DNA of 16,375 nt from Anaerolineaceae bacterium (GCA_003446605.1 DMDF01000189.1:1-16375), one strand, 5' to 3'. Shown: positions 7,297-14,531, counted from the first letter of the stretch. Translations and numbers: made by a program. Notes: generated by a model not told the origin, from the letters alone.

Positions 7297-7313
7297 GTCA
7301 AATATAGAAGGAA

Positions 7314-7538
7314 TTAATTGGCTACAGCGATGGTTCCAAGCACTAATACGATGAACAAAATCGCCAAGACGATGGTGATCTTGAACATGGTTTTTTCAAT
7401 GCCGCGACGGGTGGTAATGTTTGAACCAAGATCAACACCAGTTAAACCACCCAAGCCAACACCTTTAGATTGCAATACAACACTCGCAATCAAAGCGATG
7501 GATGTGATCATGAGAGCGATTTGAAAGAAACGTTCCAC
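7314..7538 (-). CDS. secG: Protein translocase subunit SecG
   Basis: A 74-residue SecG, the small auxiliary subunit of the SecYEG preprotein channel. It has two transmembrane helices (about 4-22 and 51-72) joined by a glycine-rich cytoplasmic loop, VVLQSKGVGLGGLTG (20-34), the most conserved SecG segment. The following RRGIEKTMFKIT (44-55) also fits the family pattern R-G-x-E-x-x-L/M-x-x-x-T. The start is GTG at 7538, supported by a perfect AGGAGG (complement of 7545-7550) six bases upstream. It has its own near-consensus promoter in the rtcB-secG gap and its own terminator, so it appears to be a single-gene transcript. Length is normal. Confidence 0.95.
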   Translation of the reverse strand: MERFFQIALMITSIALIASVVLQSKGVGLGGLTGVDLGSNITTRRGIEKTMFKITIVLAILFIVLVLGTIAVAN

Positions 7539-7566
7539 GGTTTACCTCCTGCAAAGTAACAGCACG

Positions 7567-7596
7567 ATTATACCTTTTATATAGTAGATTCGTCAA
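7567..7596 (-). promoter_or_regulatory. secG promoter, sigma-70 type
   Basis: On the minus strand TTGACG (complement of 7591-7596), an 18-base spacer and TATAAT (complement of 7567-7572) make a five-of-six -35 and a perfect -10. The predicted start near 7560 leaves about a 20-base leader containing the AGGAGG ribosome site. It lies in the 65-base gap after rtcB. Confidence 0.8.
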
Positions 7597-7603
7597 CACA
7601 CTT

Positions 7604-9055
7604 TTATCCCTTGATCACAGCGAGCGGACGTAATCTGGCTACTTTTGTGACTATCCCCGCTGCAACCACACAATCTACCACCTCATCCACATCCTTATAA
7701 GCTTGTGGCGCTTCCTCCACCAAACCTTTCATGGATCCAGCCAGCACGGAAATTCCTTTTGCATCCAACGACTGGATCAACTGGTCCGCCCGTATCATCT
7801 TCCGGGCACTCTTGCGGCTGTGTACTCTACCAGCACCGTGGCATGAAGAACCCAGAGATCGCAACATGGCTGATTCTGTCCCCAATAAAACCCAGGATGC
7901 TGTACCCATACTGCCGGGGATTAGCACCGGTTGTCCGATCGCCCTGTAACGGTCAGACACTTCTGCTTGCCCCGGACCAAAAGCACGAGTTGCACCTTTG
8001 CGATGAACACAGACTTCTCTTTGAACCTCCTCCACACGGTGTTTCTCGATCTTACCAATGTTATGAGCAAGATCATAGACCGTGTGCAGGTAGGGGTATT
8101 TGCACTTTCCGGAAAGGGTTCTTTCAAAAACCTGTTGTGCAAGATATGCCATTACCTGCCGGTTACAGAAGGCATAATTAGCAGCACAGCGCATGGCACC
8201 CAGATAGGCTTGCCCTTCCGGTGATTCGATCGGTGCACACGCCAGTTCTCTATCAGGTAAACTAAATTTAAACTTTGTCTGAGCTTTTTGGTATTGCTGC
8301 ACATAATCCGAACAGATCTGATGCCCTAACCCGCGCGACCCCGAATGGATCATCAGGCATAAGCACCCCTGTATCAACCCCATCACTGCCGCAGCCTCGG
8401 GATGAAAAATCTTTTCAACAACGCTAATTTCAATGAAATGGTTACCTGCTCCCAACGAACCAACCTGTTCCATTCCGCGCTGTATGGCACGATCACTCAC
8501 TTTGCTGGTATCTGCACCGGCTATCCCGCCACCATCTTCTGTAACATCCAGGTCAGCGGCATTAGCATAATTGTTATGCAATGCCCATCGCGATCCTTCC
8601 TCTAAAATCCTGATGAATTGTTTTTGAGAAATACCATGCAATCCTCCTCGCCCCAATCCGGTAGGAATGGTTGCATAAAGCGCATGCAGCAAATCAGACA
8701 CATAAGGGCGCGCTTCCGCAACAGTGATCTGAGAGGATAGCAAGCGCACACCGCAATTGATGTCATACCCGATAGCCCCTGGAGAAACCACACCGCTATG
8801 CGCATCGGTCGCTGCCACACCACCAATGGGAAATCCATAACCCTGGTGAACATCCGGCATAACCAGCACCTCACCCACCAATCCGGGTAAGGAGGCAGCA
8901 TTCACTGCCTGTTCCAGGGAAAGATCGGATAGACAATCCTGAATGATATGCCAGGAGGCAAAGATGCGCACATTACCCTGCATCCCCTGCCTGTAAGAGG
9001 AGGGAATCAACCACTCAATTTCGGATATTTTCTGCAGATCATTTCTCGTCAGCAT
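7604..9055 (-). CDS. rtcB: RtcB, 3'-phosphate/5'-hydroxyl RNA ligase
   Basis: A 483-residue GTP- and Mn-dependent RNA ligase that joins 2',3'-cyclic phosphate or 3'-phosphate ends to 5'-OH ends in tRNA splicing and RNA repair. Length and residues match the archaeal (Pyrococcus-type) form rather than the shorter E. coli form. The core motifs are MPDVHQGYGFPIGGVAA (66-82), GAIGYDINCGVRLL (93-106) with metal ligands D98 and C101, GAGNHFIEI (202-210) with N205 and H206, MIHSGSRGLGH (235-245) with H237, and H331 in DLAHNIGKIE. SCHGAGR (404-410) holds H406, the residue guanylylated in this family. No catalytic residue is missing and there is no intein. The ATG at 9055 follows AAGG about eight bases upstream. 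The archease gene ends nine bases before it, so the two are surely co-transcribed. Confidence 0.97.
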   Translation of the reverse strand: MLTRNDLQKISEIEWLIPSSYRQGMQGNVRIFASWHIIQDCLSDLSLEQAVNAASLPGLVGEVLVMPDVHQGYGFPIGGVAATDAHSGVVSPGAIGYDINCGVRLLSSQITVAEARPYVSDLLHALYATIPTGLGRGGLHGISQKQFIRILEEGSRWALHNNYANAADLDVTEDGGGIAGADTSKVSDRAIQRGMEQVGSLGAGNHFIEISVVEKIFHPEAAAVMGLIQGCLCLMIHSGSRGLGHQICSDYVQQYQKAQTKFKFSLPDRELACAPIESPEGQAYLGAMRCAANYAFCNRQVMAYLAQQVFERTLSGKCKYPYLHTVYDLAHNIGKIEKHRVEEVQREVCVHRKGATRAFGPGQAEVSDRYRAIGQPVLIPGSMGTASWVLLGTESAMLRSLGSSCHGAGRVHSRKSARKMIRADQLIQSLDAKGISVLAGSMKGLVEEAPQAYKDVDEVVDCVVAAGIVTKVARLRPLAVIKG

Positions 9056-9064
9056 TTGCGTACC

Positions 9065-9475
9065 TTAGACATCAAACACAATCCTTGTCCGATAAATATC
9101 ATCCTGAAGCTGGATATCCAAATCGTGATAGGTGATCGCCTTGACCTCTCGTCCGATGAGTGCCTTTCGCCCTCCAGACAATTCCCCGTTCAGAGAGCAC
9201 TCCGTTATAGTTATCTGCATATTGGTGAAAAATATCCCATCATCCAGGTAATACAGTAGTTCCGAAAGGAAGGCTACCAGAAGAGTCTCTATATCAGTTC
9301 CTTTCAAGTCAAGCTGCAATGCCGAACTCTCAATGCCATCTATCATTTGAACAGCTGCAATCGCATACAGTGCCATGGCTGCCTGATTAAACAAAACCTG
9401 AATAGAATCGCCCCATACTTCCACTGCTATGTCAGCAGTGTGTTCAATTTCTTTAAAACCACAAGTACAAGTCAT
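9065..9475 (-). CDS. Archease, RtcB-activating protein
   Basis: A 136-residue archease, the small partner that speeds guanylylation of RtcB and allows multiple turnover. Family motifs are EHTADIAVEVWG (11-22) with the metal-binding-type D15, LVAFLSELLYYLD (66-78), VKAITYHDLDI (111-121), and the C-terminal RIVFDV ending with D135. The N-terminus MTCTCG adds two cysteines that I do not recognise as conserved. The ATG at 9475 lacks a good Shine-Dalgarno; a weak GGAAAA lies 10-15 bases upstream. A TATAAT lies 20 bases before the start on the minus strand. It is the first gene of the archease-rtcB pair, with only nine bases between the genes, which strongly supports the function. The promoter region is shared divergently with the small membrane protein and mtnP operon. 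Confidence 0.93.
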   Translation of the reverse strand: MTCTCGFKEIEHTADIAVEVWGDSIQVLFNQAAMALYAIAAVQMIDGIESSALQLDLKGTDIETLLVAFLSELLYYLDDGIFFTNMQITITECSLNGELSGGRKALIGREVKAITYHDLDIQLQDDIYRTRIVFDV

Positions 9476-9495
9476 ATAGAAGGTTTTCCAAATTT

Positions 9496-9501
9496 ATTAT
9501 A
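9496..9501 (-). promoter_or_regulatory. Probable -10 box of the archease-rtcB operon
   Basis: A perfect TATAAT on the minus strand lies 20 bases before the archease ATG, predicting about a 13-base leader. No good -35 is seen at 16-18 bases upstream (TTCGTT at 17). The base context is GGG rather than TGN, so it is not a full extended -10. Confidence 0.45.
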
Positions 9502-9507
9502 CCCAGC

Positions 9508-9537
9508 TGAACATTCAAAACGAATGTCGAGTAAAAT
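9508..9537 (+). promoter_or_regulatory. Possible promoter of the small membrane protein-mtnP operon
   Basis: TGAACA (9508-9513), an 18-base spacer and TAAAAT (9532-9537) precede the small gene. Initiation near 9544 would leave a 16-base leader that contains the GGAGG site. It is divergent from, and overlaps, the archease promoter region. Matches are only four of six and five of six. Confidence 0.35.
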
Positions 9538-9559
9538 AGTATATTGTCTGGAGGAATTC

Positions 9560-9724
9560 ATGGACAATATTGGAGTGTTCGTCCTTGTTTTGAGGGGGTT
9601 TATGGCAGTGGCATTGCTTGCTTTCACAGCAATTGCTCTGATCATGTTATGGAAAGACCTCACCAATAAATCTCCACAAAATCCAGATAAAAAGGGAAAA
9701 GTACAAAGGAGAGAGCAACAATGA
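9560..9724 (+). CDS. Small single-pass membrane protein coupled to MTAP
   Basis: A 54-residue protein I do not recognise. Residues about 5-31 form one strongly hydrophobic helix (GVFVLVLRGFMAVALLAFTA and on to W31), with one arginine (R12) within it. The remaining tail is polar and strongly basic (NKSPQNPDKKGKVQRREQQ). This gives a membrane protein with a charged, probably cytoplasmic C-terminus. The ATG at 9560 is chosen because GGAGG (9550-9554) lies five bases upstream; the longer open frame that begins at 9347 crosses the archease gene antisense and has no such support. Its TGA overlaps the ATG of the phosphorylase gene (ATGA, 9721-9724), so the two are translationally coupled. No function is inferred beyond membrane location. 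Confidence 0.7.
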   Translation: MDNIGVFVLVLRGFMAVALLAFTAIALIMLWKDLTNKSPQNPDKKGKVQRREQQ

Positions 9725-10575
9725 AAGATGAAATTTTTTTAGCCGTTATTGGTGGTTCAGGAGTATATAAATTTCCTGCATTAAAAGATATTGAAACAGT
9801 TGAAACCACTACTCCCTTCGGAAAACCATCATCACCCATTGTGATCGGAACACTGGATGGGAAAAAGATCGCCTTTTTAGCCAGACATGGTGTAGGGCAT
9901 GTGCTTACCCCCACCGAAGTAAATTATCGCGCCAATATTTATGCCTTGAAACAAATCGGCGCCAGACGTATCATCAGCATCTCAGCCTGCGGGTCTTTGC
10001 GAGAAGATTTTGAACCCGGTCATTTTGTGGTCCCGCACCAATTATTCGATTTCACTAAAAGTCGCGAGCGCACCTTTTTCGGAGACGGTATGGTTGGGCA
10101 TATAGGCAGTGCTGATCCGTATTGTGAAGATCTCCGTAAAGCGGTTTACAATGCCGTACAGCAAAGCGATGCAACCGTTCATGATTCAGGAACCTACATT
10201 ACCATTGAAGGACCCCGTTTTTCAACGAAGGCAGAATCCAACATTTTTCGCGAATGGGGCATGTCCGTCATCGGCATGACTGCCTGCCCCGAGGCATTTC
10301 TCGCCAGAGAAGCAGGTATGTGCTACGCAACCATGGCACATGTAACAGATTACGATGTATGGCACGTCAGTGAAAAACCCGTGACGGTTGAAATGGTTCT
10401 CAAAGTTGCTCACAAGAATACGCAAACCGCACAAAAAGCCATCCAGAACCTGGTTGGAACTCTTCCGCCTGTATCCCATTGTGAATGCTGGGATTCGCTT
10501 AAAAATGCGGTGCTCACCGATCCTAAGATGATCCCGGAACCAACAAAGGAAAACCTCAAAGTGATATTCGAATAG
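9721..10575 (+). CDS. mtnP: S-methyl-5'-thioadenosine phosphorylase
   Basis: A 284-residue purine-nucleoside-phosphorylase-fold enzyme that cleaves methylthioadenosine with phosphate to adenine and methylthioribose-1-phosphate, in methionine and purine salvage. Motifs are GGSGVY (11-16) for phosphate binding, FLARHGVGH (52-60), NYRANIYALK (68-77), SACGSLRE (88-95), TIEGPRFST (161-169), and GMTACPEAFLAREA (185-198). The TDYDVWH segment (209-215) supplies D210 and D212. These fit adenine-specific MTAP (human D220/D222) rather than inosine or guanosine phosphorylases. Assignment over methylthioinosine phosphorylase is therefore favoured but not certain. The ATG follows AAGGAG (9706-9711) at nine bases and overlaps the stop of the small membrane gene. 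No mtnA or other methionine-salvage genes are in the window. The SEDS-PBP gene follows after 41 bases. Confidence 0.92.
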   Translation: MKDEIFLAVIGGSGVYKFPALKDIETVETTTPFGKPSSPIVIGTLDGKKIAFLARHGVGHVLTPTEVNYRANIYALKQIGARRIISISACGSLREDFEPGHFVVPHQLFDFTKSRERTFFGDGMVGHIGSADPYCEDLRKAVYNAVQQSDATVHDSGTYITIEGPRFSTKAESNIFREWGMSVIGMTACPEAFLAREAGMCYATMAHVTDYDVWHVSEKPVTVEMVLKVAHKNTQTAQKAIQNLVGTLPPVSHCECWDSLKNAVLTDPKMIPEPTKENLKVIFE

Positions 10576-10603
10576 AACCTCGAATCAAGTGGGATTCATA
10601 AAC

Positions 10604-10619
10604 AAGGAGAAAAATAATT
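10604..10619 (+). promoter_or_regulatory. Shine-Dalgarno and apparent ATT start codon of the SEDS-PBP gene
   Basis: AAGGAG (10604-10609) is followed after seven bases by ATT (10617-10619), in frame with the long reading frame and coding for KTQKRLM before the first in-frame ATG at 10638. That ATG is 28 bases from this site and has no Shine-Dalgarno of its own. The extra residues give a basic N-terminus directly before the first membrane helix, as expected. AUU starts are rare (infC is the known case), so a base error or strain change from ATG is also possible. Confidence 0.55.
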
Positions 10620-13214
10620 AAAACCCAAAAACGTCTGATGATCGCGGCGGGTTCTTTCCTTCTTTTTTTTGCGATCATCCTGACCATTTCACCCGCTGTC
10701 AAATACCACTCATGGCAGGTAGAGCTGCGATGGACCCATTGGATTGGACTTGGGTTAATTACAGGGGGGTTCTTTTTCCTTCAGCATACCCTTGATCGAA
10801 TTGGCAAAAACTGCGACCCGACCATATTGCCAATCATCTATCTCTTGAGCGGTTGGGGCATGCTGACCATATCGCGGCTTAATACTTATTTTGGATTACG
10901 TCAAGCTTTATGGATCCTGGCAAGTCTTCTTCTCACGTATTTTTTGTTCGTGAGAAAAAAATCAATAGTCCCCGGGGTACAGAAATACAGCCTGATAGGA
11001 TTAATTGCCAGCCTGGTCCTCCAGATCGCCACCATATTCTGGGGAAATTACCCTGGAGGGAGTGGCCCAACTTTATGGCTGAACATCCTGGGAATAAATA
11101 TTCAACCTTCAGAATTCTTAAAGGTTTTTTTTATCATCTTCCTTTCTGCTTTTTTTGCTAAAAAAGAAGAACATCCACGAAAATTCAAAACGCTTTTCCC
11201 CACGCTGCTGCTTTTTGCTATCATTAGCGGTGTCCTAATATTCCAGGATGATTTTGGAACAACAATCATCTTTCTGGTTATATATGCTTCATTTCTGCTC
11301 TTTTTTACCGGCAGAAAAAGAGCATTTGGTTTTACAGTTCTTGCTTTCCTCTTATTAGGGGTTGTTGGCTATTATTATTTCGATATTTTCACCGCACGGA
11401 TCTCTTCCTGGTTGCTGCCATGGGATGATCCCAGTGGGGGCTCCTACCAGGTAATCCAATCCATCCTCTCCATTGCTGCCGGAGGCGTTATTGGAACCGG
11501 TCCGGGATTGGGGTATCCCAACGTGGTACCTCTTGCACATTCCGATTTCATTTTTTCCGCAATAGCTGAAGAAACCGGATTCCTTGGTACCTCCTGTTTC
11601 ATTTTGTTGTATGCGATCTTGCTCACGCGTGGATTCAAACTCGCTCGCGAAAGGAAAGATCCGTTCCAGAGCTACCTTGCCGCAGGCGTGACAACCTATT
11701 TGGTAGCACAAGCCATTCTCATCATTGGAGGAAATATCCGTCTGCTACCTATCACTGGGGTTACACTGCCTTTTGTATCATATGGGGGGTCATCCTATGT
11801 CTCAGCTTTTTTTGCCATCTCGCTGCTGTTTTGCATGGAACCATCTACCTCCACAACGGTTGTGAGCGAAAAGCACACCTATTCCATAAAAAAAGCACTT
11901 TCCGTGATCGGTTCGCTATTTATGATCGCTTTGCTCCTGATCGAATTCGTGCTTTTCTGGTGGGGATTCGTCAGGGCAGATGATCTGCAGAGCCGCAGCG
12001 ACAACCCCCGTTTAATCTTCGCTGATCAATATGTTTCGCGCGGAACAATTTATGATCGGGATGATTCTCCCCTTGCTATCACCCAGGGTACAACAGGAAC
12101 TTTGTACCGGTTCTATCCTTATCCTTTGCTCTCGAACACCATTGGCTTCAGCCACTCCCGTTATGGACGTTCTGGGATCGAAGAATCTCTTAATGAGTAT
12201 CTGCGTGGATACCAGGGATACCCGAAATCGTATGTCTGGTTTAATCACCTGATCTACGATCAACCTCCTACTGGCATTGACGTGCAGTTAACACTTGACC
12301 TCGATATTCAACAGGAATTGGATTCATTATTCGGGGACCTTTATGGTTCCGCTATTGTTGTGGATGGATCCAACGGGGAAATTCTGGCAATTGCATCCCA
12401 CCCTGGTTTTAATGCAAATGAACTGGATGAGAATTGGGAGAACTGGAATCAGGATGAAGACGCACTTTTTTTGAATCGGGTCATGCAAGGTTCCTATCCC
12501 GCTGGCAGTATATTAATTCCATTTTTACTTGATGAAGAAACATGGCAAGACTTTTCCCCTGCCCCAGAATCACAATCAAGCATAGGACCAAATAACTGTT
12601 CTTCTTCTCTCTTTTTCCCCAATGACGTCATCGACAAAAGCATGGCGCAGCATGGCTGTCCGTATGCTCTCTATAAATTACTGGAAGATATCCCCAGCCA
12701 ATCCATCAAAGATCATTTAACGGCATTTGGTTTCTTCTCTCACCCCAGTGTTGCCTTACCCTTATCAGAGACTTATTTGGTGGAGAATCTATCCAACCCG
12801 ATATCCTATGGGCTGGGTCAGCAGCAAATCCGCTTTTCACCCCTGCTTGTTGCTCAGGCAGTATTACGTCTCAATTATCAAGAGAACACCCCTGAATTGC
12901 ATTTGGTGATGGATGAGGCTGTTGTATCTGAATCGACCTTTCAAACTCAAACAAACCTGGAGAATTCTCAACTCACCCGGAATCAAGCTAATTTTCTACT
13001 GAGTGAATTCTTTCTGCAGGAAAAAGGATGCTGGACCTTCCAGGGTACTGCCTTGGATGAGAACGGTACATATCAATGGATCATGCAGAGCACCTCAGCC
13101 GATAGTGATTCAAAAAGAACGATCGTTGTGATCGTTCTCGAAAATGCGGACGAAGAACAAGCTCGTTCTATCAGCGATGCGATTTACCGGTTCAGTCAAA
13201 CCAATCAAGACTAG
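10617..13214 (+). CDS. SEDS (FtsW/RodA) polymerase fused to a degenerate PbpA-like transpeptidase domain
   Basis: An 865-residue fusion (numbered from ATT; subtract 7 for ATG 10638). Residues 1 to about 407 are a SEDS peptidoglycan glycosyltransferase with about ten hydrophobic segments. Hallmarks are QPSEFLK (163-169), QDDFGTT (210-216), HSDFIFSAIAEETGFLG (308-324, whose D310 probably matches the catalytic aspartate), and LPFVSYGGSS (384-393). A further helix (about 427-450) leads to a class-B PBP with the short pedestal of mycobacterial PbpA: RGTIYDRD (475-482), YGRSGIEESLNEYLRG (516-531), and GIDVQLTLDLDIQQEL (553-568). The transpeptidase fold continues with VVDGSNGEILAIASHPGFNAN and YPAGS. 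Its catalytic motifs are lost: SxxK is S631-I-L-I, SxN is G680-C-P, KTG is F808-Q-G. It likely polymerises glycan, with a regulatory dead partner; this is inference. It shares a run with mtnP. Confidence 0.88.
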   Translation: MKTQKRLMIAAGSFLLFFAIILTISPAVKYHSWQVELRWTHWIGLGLITGGFFFLQHTLDRIGKNCDPTILPIIYLLSGWGMLTISRLNTYFGLRQALWILASLLLTYFLFVRKKSIVPGVQKYSLIGLIASLVLQIATIFWGNYPGGSGPTLWLNILGINIQPSEFLKVFFIIFLSAFFAKKEEHPRKFKTLFPTLLLFAIISGVLIFQDDFGTTIIFLVIYASFLLFFTGRKRAFGFTVLAFLLLGVVGYYYFDIFTARISSWLLPWDDPSGGSYQVIQSILSIAAGGVIGTGPGLGYPNVVPLAHSDFIFSAIAEETGFLGTSCFILLYAILLTRGFKLARERKDPFQSYLAAGVTTYLVAQAILIIGGNIRLLPITGVTLPFVSYGGSSYVSAFFAISLLFCMEPSTSTTVVSEKHTYSIKKALSVIGSLFMIALLLIEFVLFWWGFVRADDLQSRSDNPRLIFADQYVSRGTIYDRDDSPLAITQGTTGTLYRFYPYPLLSNTIGFSHSRYGRSGIEESLNEYLRGYQGYPKSYVWFNHLIYDQPPTGIDVQLTLDLDIQQELDSLFGDLYGSAIVVDGSNGEILAIASHPGFNANELDENWENWNQDEDALFLNRVMQGSYPAGSILIPFLLDEETWQDFSPAPESQSSIGPNNCSSSLFFPNDVIDKSMAQHGCPYALYKLLEDIPSQSIKDHLTAFGFFSHPSVALPLSETYLVENLSNPISYGLGQQQIRFSPLLVAQAVLRLNYQENTPELHLVMDEAVVSESTFQTQTNLENSQLTRNQANFLLSEFFLQEKGCWTFQGTALDENGTYQWIMQSTSADSDSKRTIVVIVLENADEEQARSISDAIYRFSQTNQD

Positions 13215-14422
13215 AGTTTTAGTTCCAGAAACTTTCGTTTACCCACTTGCAGCACACCTGGTCTAGCGAATGTGCCCCAGTCAGCGATGGTCTCTCCATC
13301 CAACGAAACACCACCCTGTTCAAAAAGCCGTTTCCCCTGGCTCTTGGAAGGCGCCAACTTTGCAGCCATCATCACATCCAATAAAGTCTGGTCTGCAGTG
13401 ATTATGAATGAGGGAATATCATCCGGGATCTCTTTTTTCTGGAATTTCAAGATGAAATCTTGCTGTGCTTTATCAGCTTGCTCTTTTCCATAAAAAGTAT
13501 CGGTAACCTCATAAGCAAGGCTCATCTTCGCGTCGCGTGGATGCACTTTCCCCGCCGCCAGCTCTTTTTCAAGGGCATCTACCCGGTCGGGCGTCCAGCG
13601 CGTTACCAAACGGAAATATTGCGGCATGGCTTTATCAGGGATACTCATCAATTTGCCGTACATATCATCAGCATTGGTGGTGATGGGAATATCATTCCCT
13701 AGTGATTTGCTCATCTTTATTTCACCATCTGTACCCGGCAGGATGGGAAGTGTGATAACAATGTTGGGCTGCTTTCCCAACGCGCTCATGATCTTTCTCC
13801 CAGCCATCATAATATTGAAGAATTGATCAGTGCCGCCTATCTGCACATCCGTATCCAGAGAATAGGCATCAAAACCCTGCATGAAAGCATAGAATGTTTC
13901 ATGGATATAGATCGGATCCCCTTTCTCCCAGCGCAATTTAAATTTCTCACGGGAGAGGAATTGCTGTACCGTGAAATTAGACGCAACCTTAATCAGGTCA
14001 GCGAAACCCAACTTTGAAAGCCATTCAGAATTGTAGCGAATCTCTGTTTTTTGGGGGTCCAGAATGCGGAAAGCCTGCTCTGCATATGTGTGTGCGTTCT
14101 TTTCAACTTGCTCACGTGTCAGGATAGGACGGGTAACATCCTTATCAGAAGGATCACCGATCAACGCGGTAAAATCACCAATTAAGAATATAACATGATG
14201 CCCCAGTTCCTGAAATTGGCGTAATTTGCGCATGGTAACAGTATGTCCAAGATGAAGGTCTGCTTTGGTAGGGTCATAACCGCAGTAGATACGCAGAGGA
14301 CGGTTTTCTTTTTCAGCCTGGTTCAGGCGCTGCTTTAACTCTTCCCTCATAGATTCTTTGATCTCATCGTCTCCGTATTCGGTTCCCTGCATCAACAAAG
14401 CAACTTGGTCATCAATATTCAC
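13211..14422 (-). CDS. tyrS: Tyrosyl-tRNA synthetase
   Basis: A 403-residue class I tyrosyl-tRNA synthetase that charges tRNA-Tyr. The nucleotide-binding HIGH motif appears as HLGH (57-60) within CGYDPTKADLHLGH, the form typical of the TyrZ-like bacterial branch. QIGGTDQFFN (194-203) recognises tyrosine and KMSKS is at 236-240. A C-terminal S4 RNA-binding domain covers about 343-403 (SKSQGKRLFEQGGVSLDGE at 359-377). The start is GTG at 14422, with GGAGG (complement of 14428-14432) five bases upstream. An extended -10 promoter lies 36 bases before the start, leaving no room for a T-box leader. Its TAG stop shares CTAG with the stop of the convergent SEDS-PBP gene. Nothing is missing. Confidence 0.97.
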   Translation of the reverse strand: MNIDDQVALLMQGTEYGDDEIKESMREELKQRLNQAEKENRPLRIYCGYDPTKADLHLGHTVTMRKLRQFQELGHHVIFLIGDFTALIGDPSDKDVTRPILTREQVEKNAHTYAEQAFRILDPQKTEIRYNSEWLSKLGFADLIKVASNFTVQQFLSREKFKLRWEKGDPIYIHETFYAFMQGFDAYSLDTDVQIGGTDQFFNIMMAGRKIMSALGKQPNIVITLPILPGTDGEIKMSKSLGNDIPITTNADDMYGKLMSIPDKAMPQYFRLVTRWTPDRVDALEKELAAGKVHPRDAKMSLAYEVTDTFYGKEQADKAQQDFILKFQKKEIPDDIPSFIITADQTLLDVMMAAKLAPSKSQGKRLFEQGGVSLDGETIADWGTFARPGVLQVGKRKFLELKL

Positions 14423-14458
14423 ACGTACCTCCGCTAAAATTACTTGGAATTGAAAAGC

Positions 14459-14467
14459 ATTATACCA
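14459..14467 (-). promoter_or_regulatory. Extended -10 promoter of tyrS
   Basis: TGG-TATAAT on the minus strand (complement of 14459-14467) is a perfect extended -10 element. No good -35 is seen at 16-18 bases. Predicted initiation near 14452 gives about a 30-base leader ending in the GGAGG site. Confidence 0.6.
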
Positions 14468-14522
14468 TCACGCTTTCAACCTGCTTTTCTTAATCATTCT
14501 TTAATATGTGCCTTGCTACTCG

Positions 14523-14531
14523 TGCTATAAT
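14523..14531 (+). promoter_or_regulatory. Extended -10 promoter of the HNH gene
   Basis: TGC-TATAAT is a perfect extended -10. A weak TTAATA lies at 14501-14506 with a 19-base spacer. Transcription should begin near 14538, ten bases before the ATG at 14548. This excludes an earlier in-frame ATG at 14506 as the usual start. Confidence 0.6.

Noticed and set aside
7705..8181. 158-codon open frame on the plus strand inside rtcB
   Set aside because: It is antisense to a fully conserved RtcB, has no ribosome site, and its translation has no recognisable domain.
10617..13214. SEDS-PBP fusion as a frameshift or assembly artefact
   Set aside because: The frame is continuous, the linker contains a plausible membrane helix, and both halves keep long family-specific segments in one frame.
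14423..14458. T-box riboswitch before tyrS
   Set aside because: The predicted leader is only about 30 bases and has no T-box sequence or antiterminator stem.
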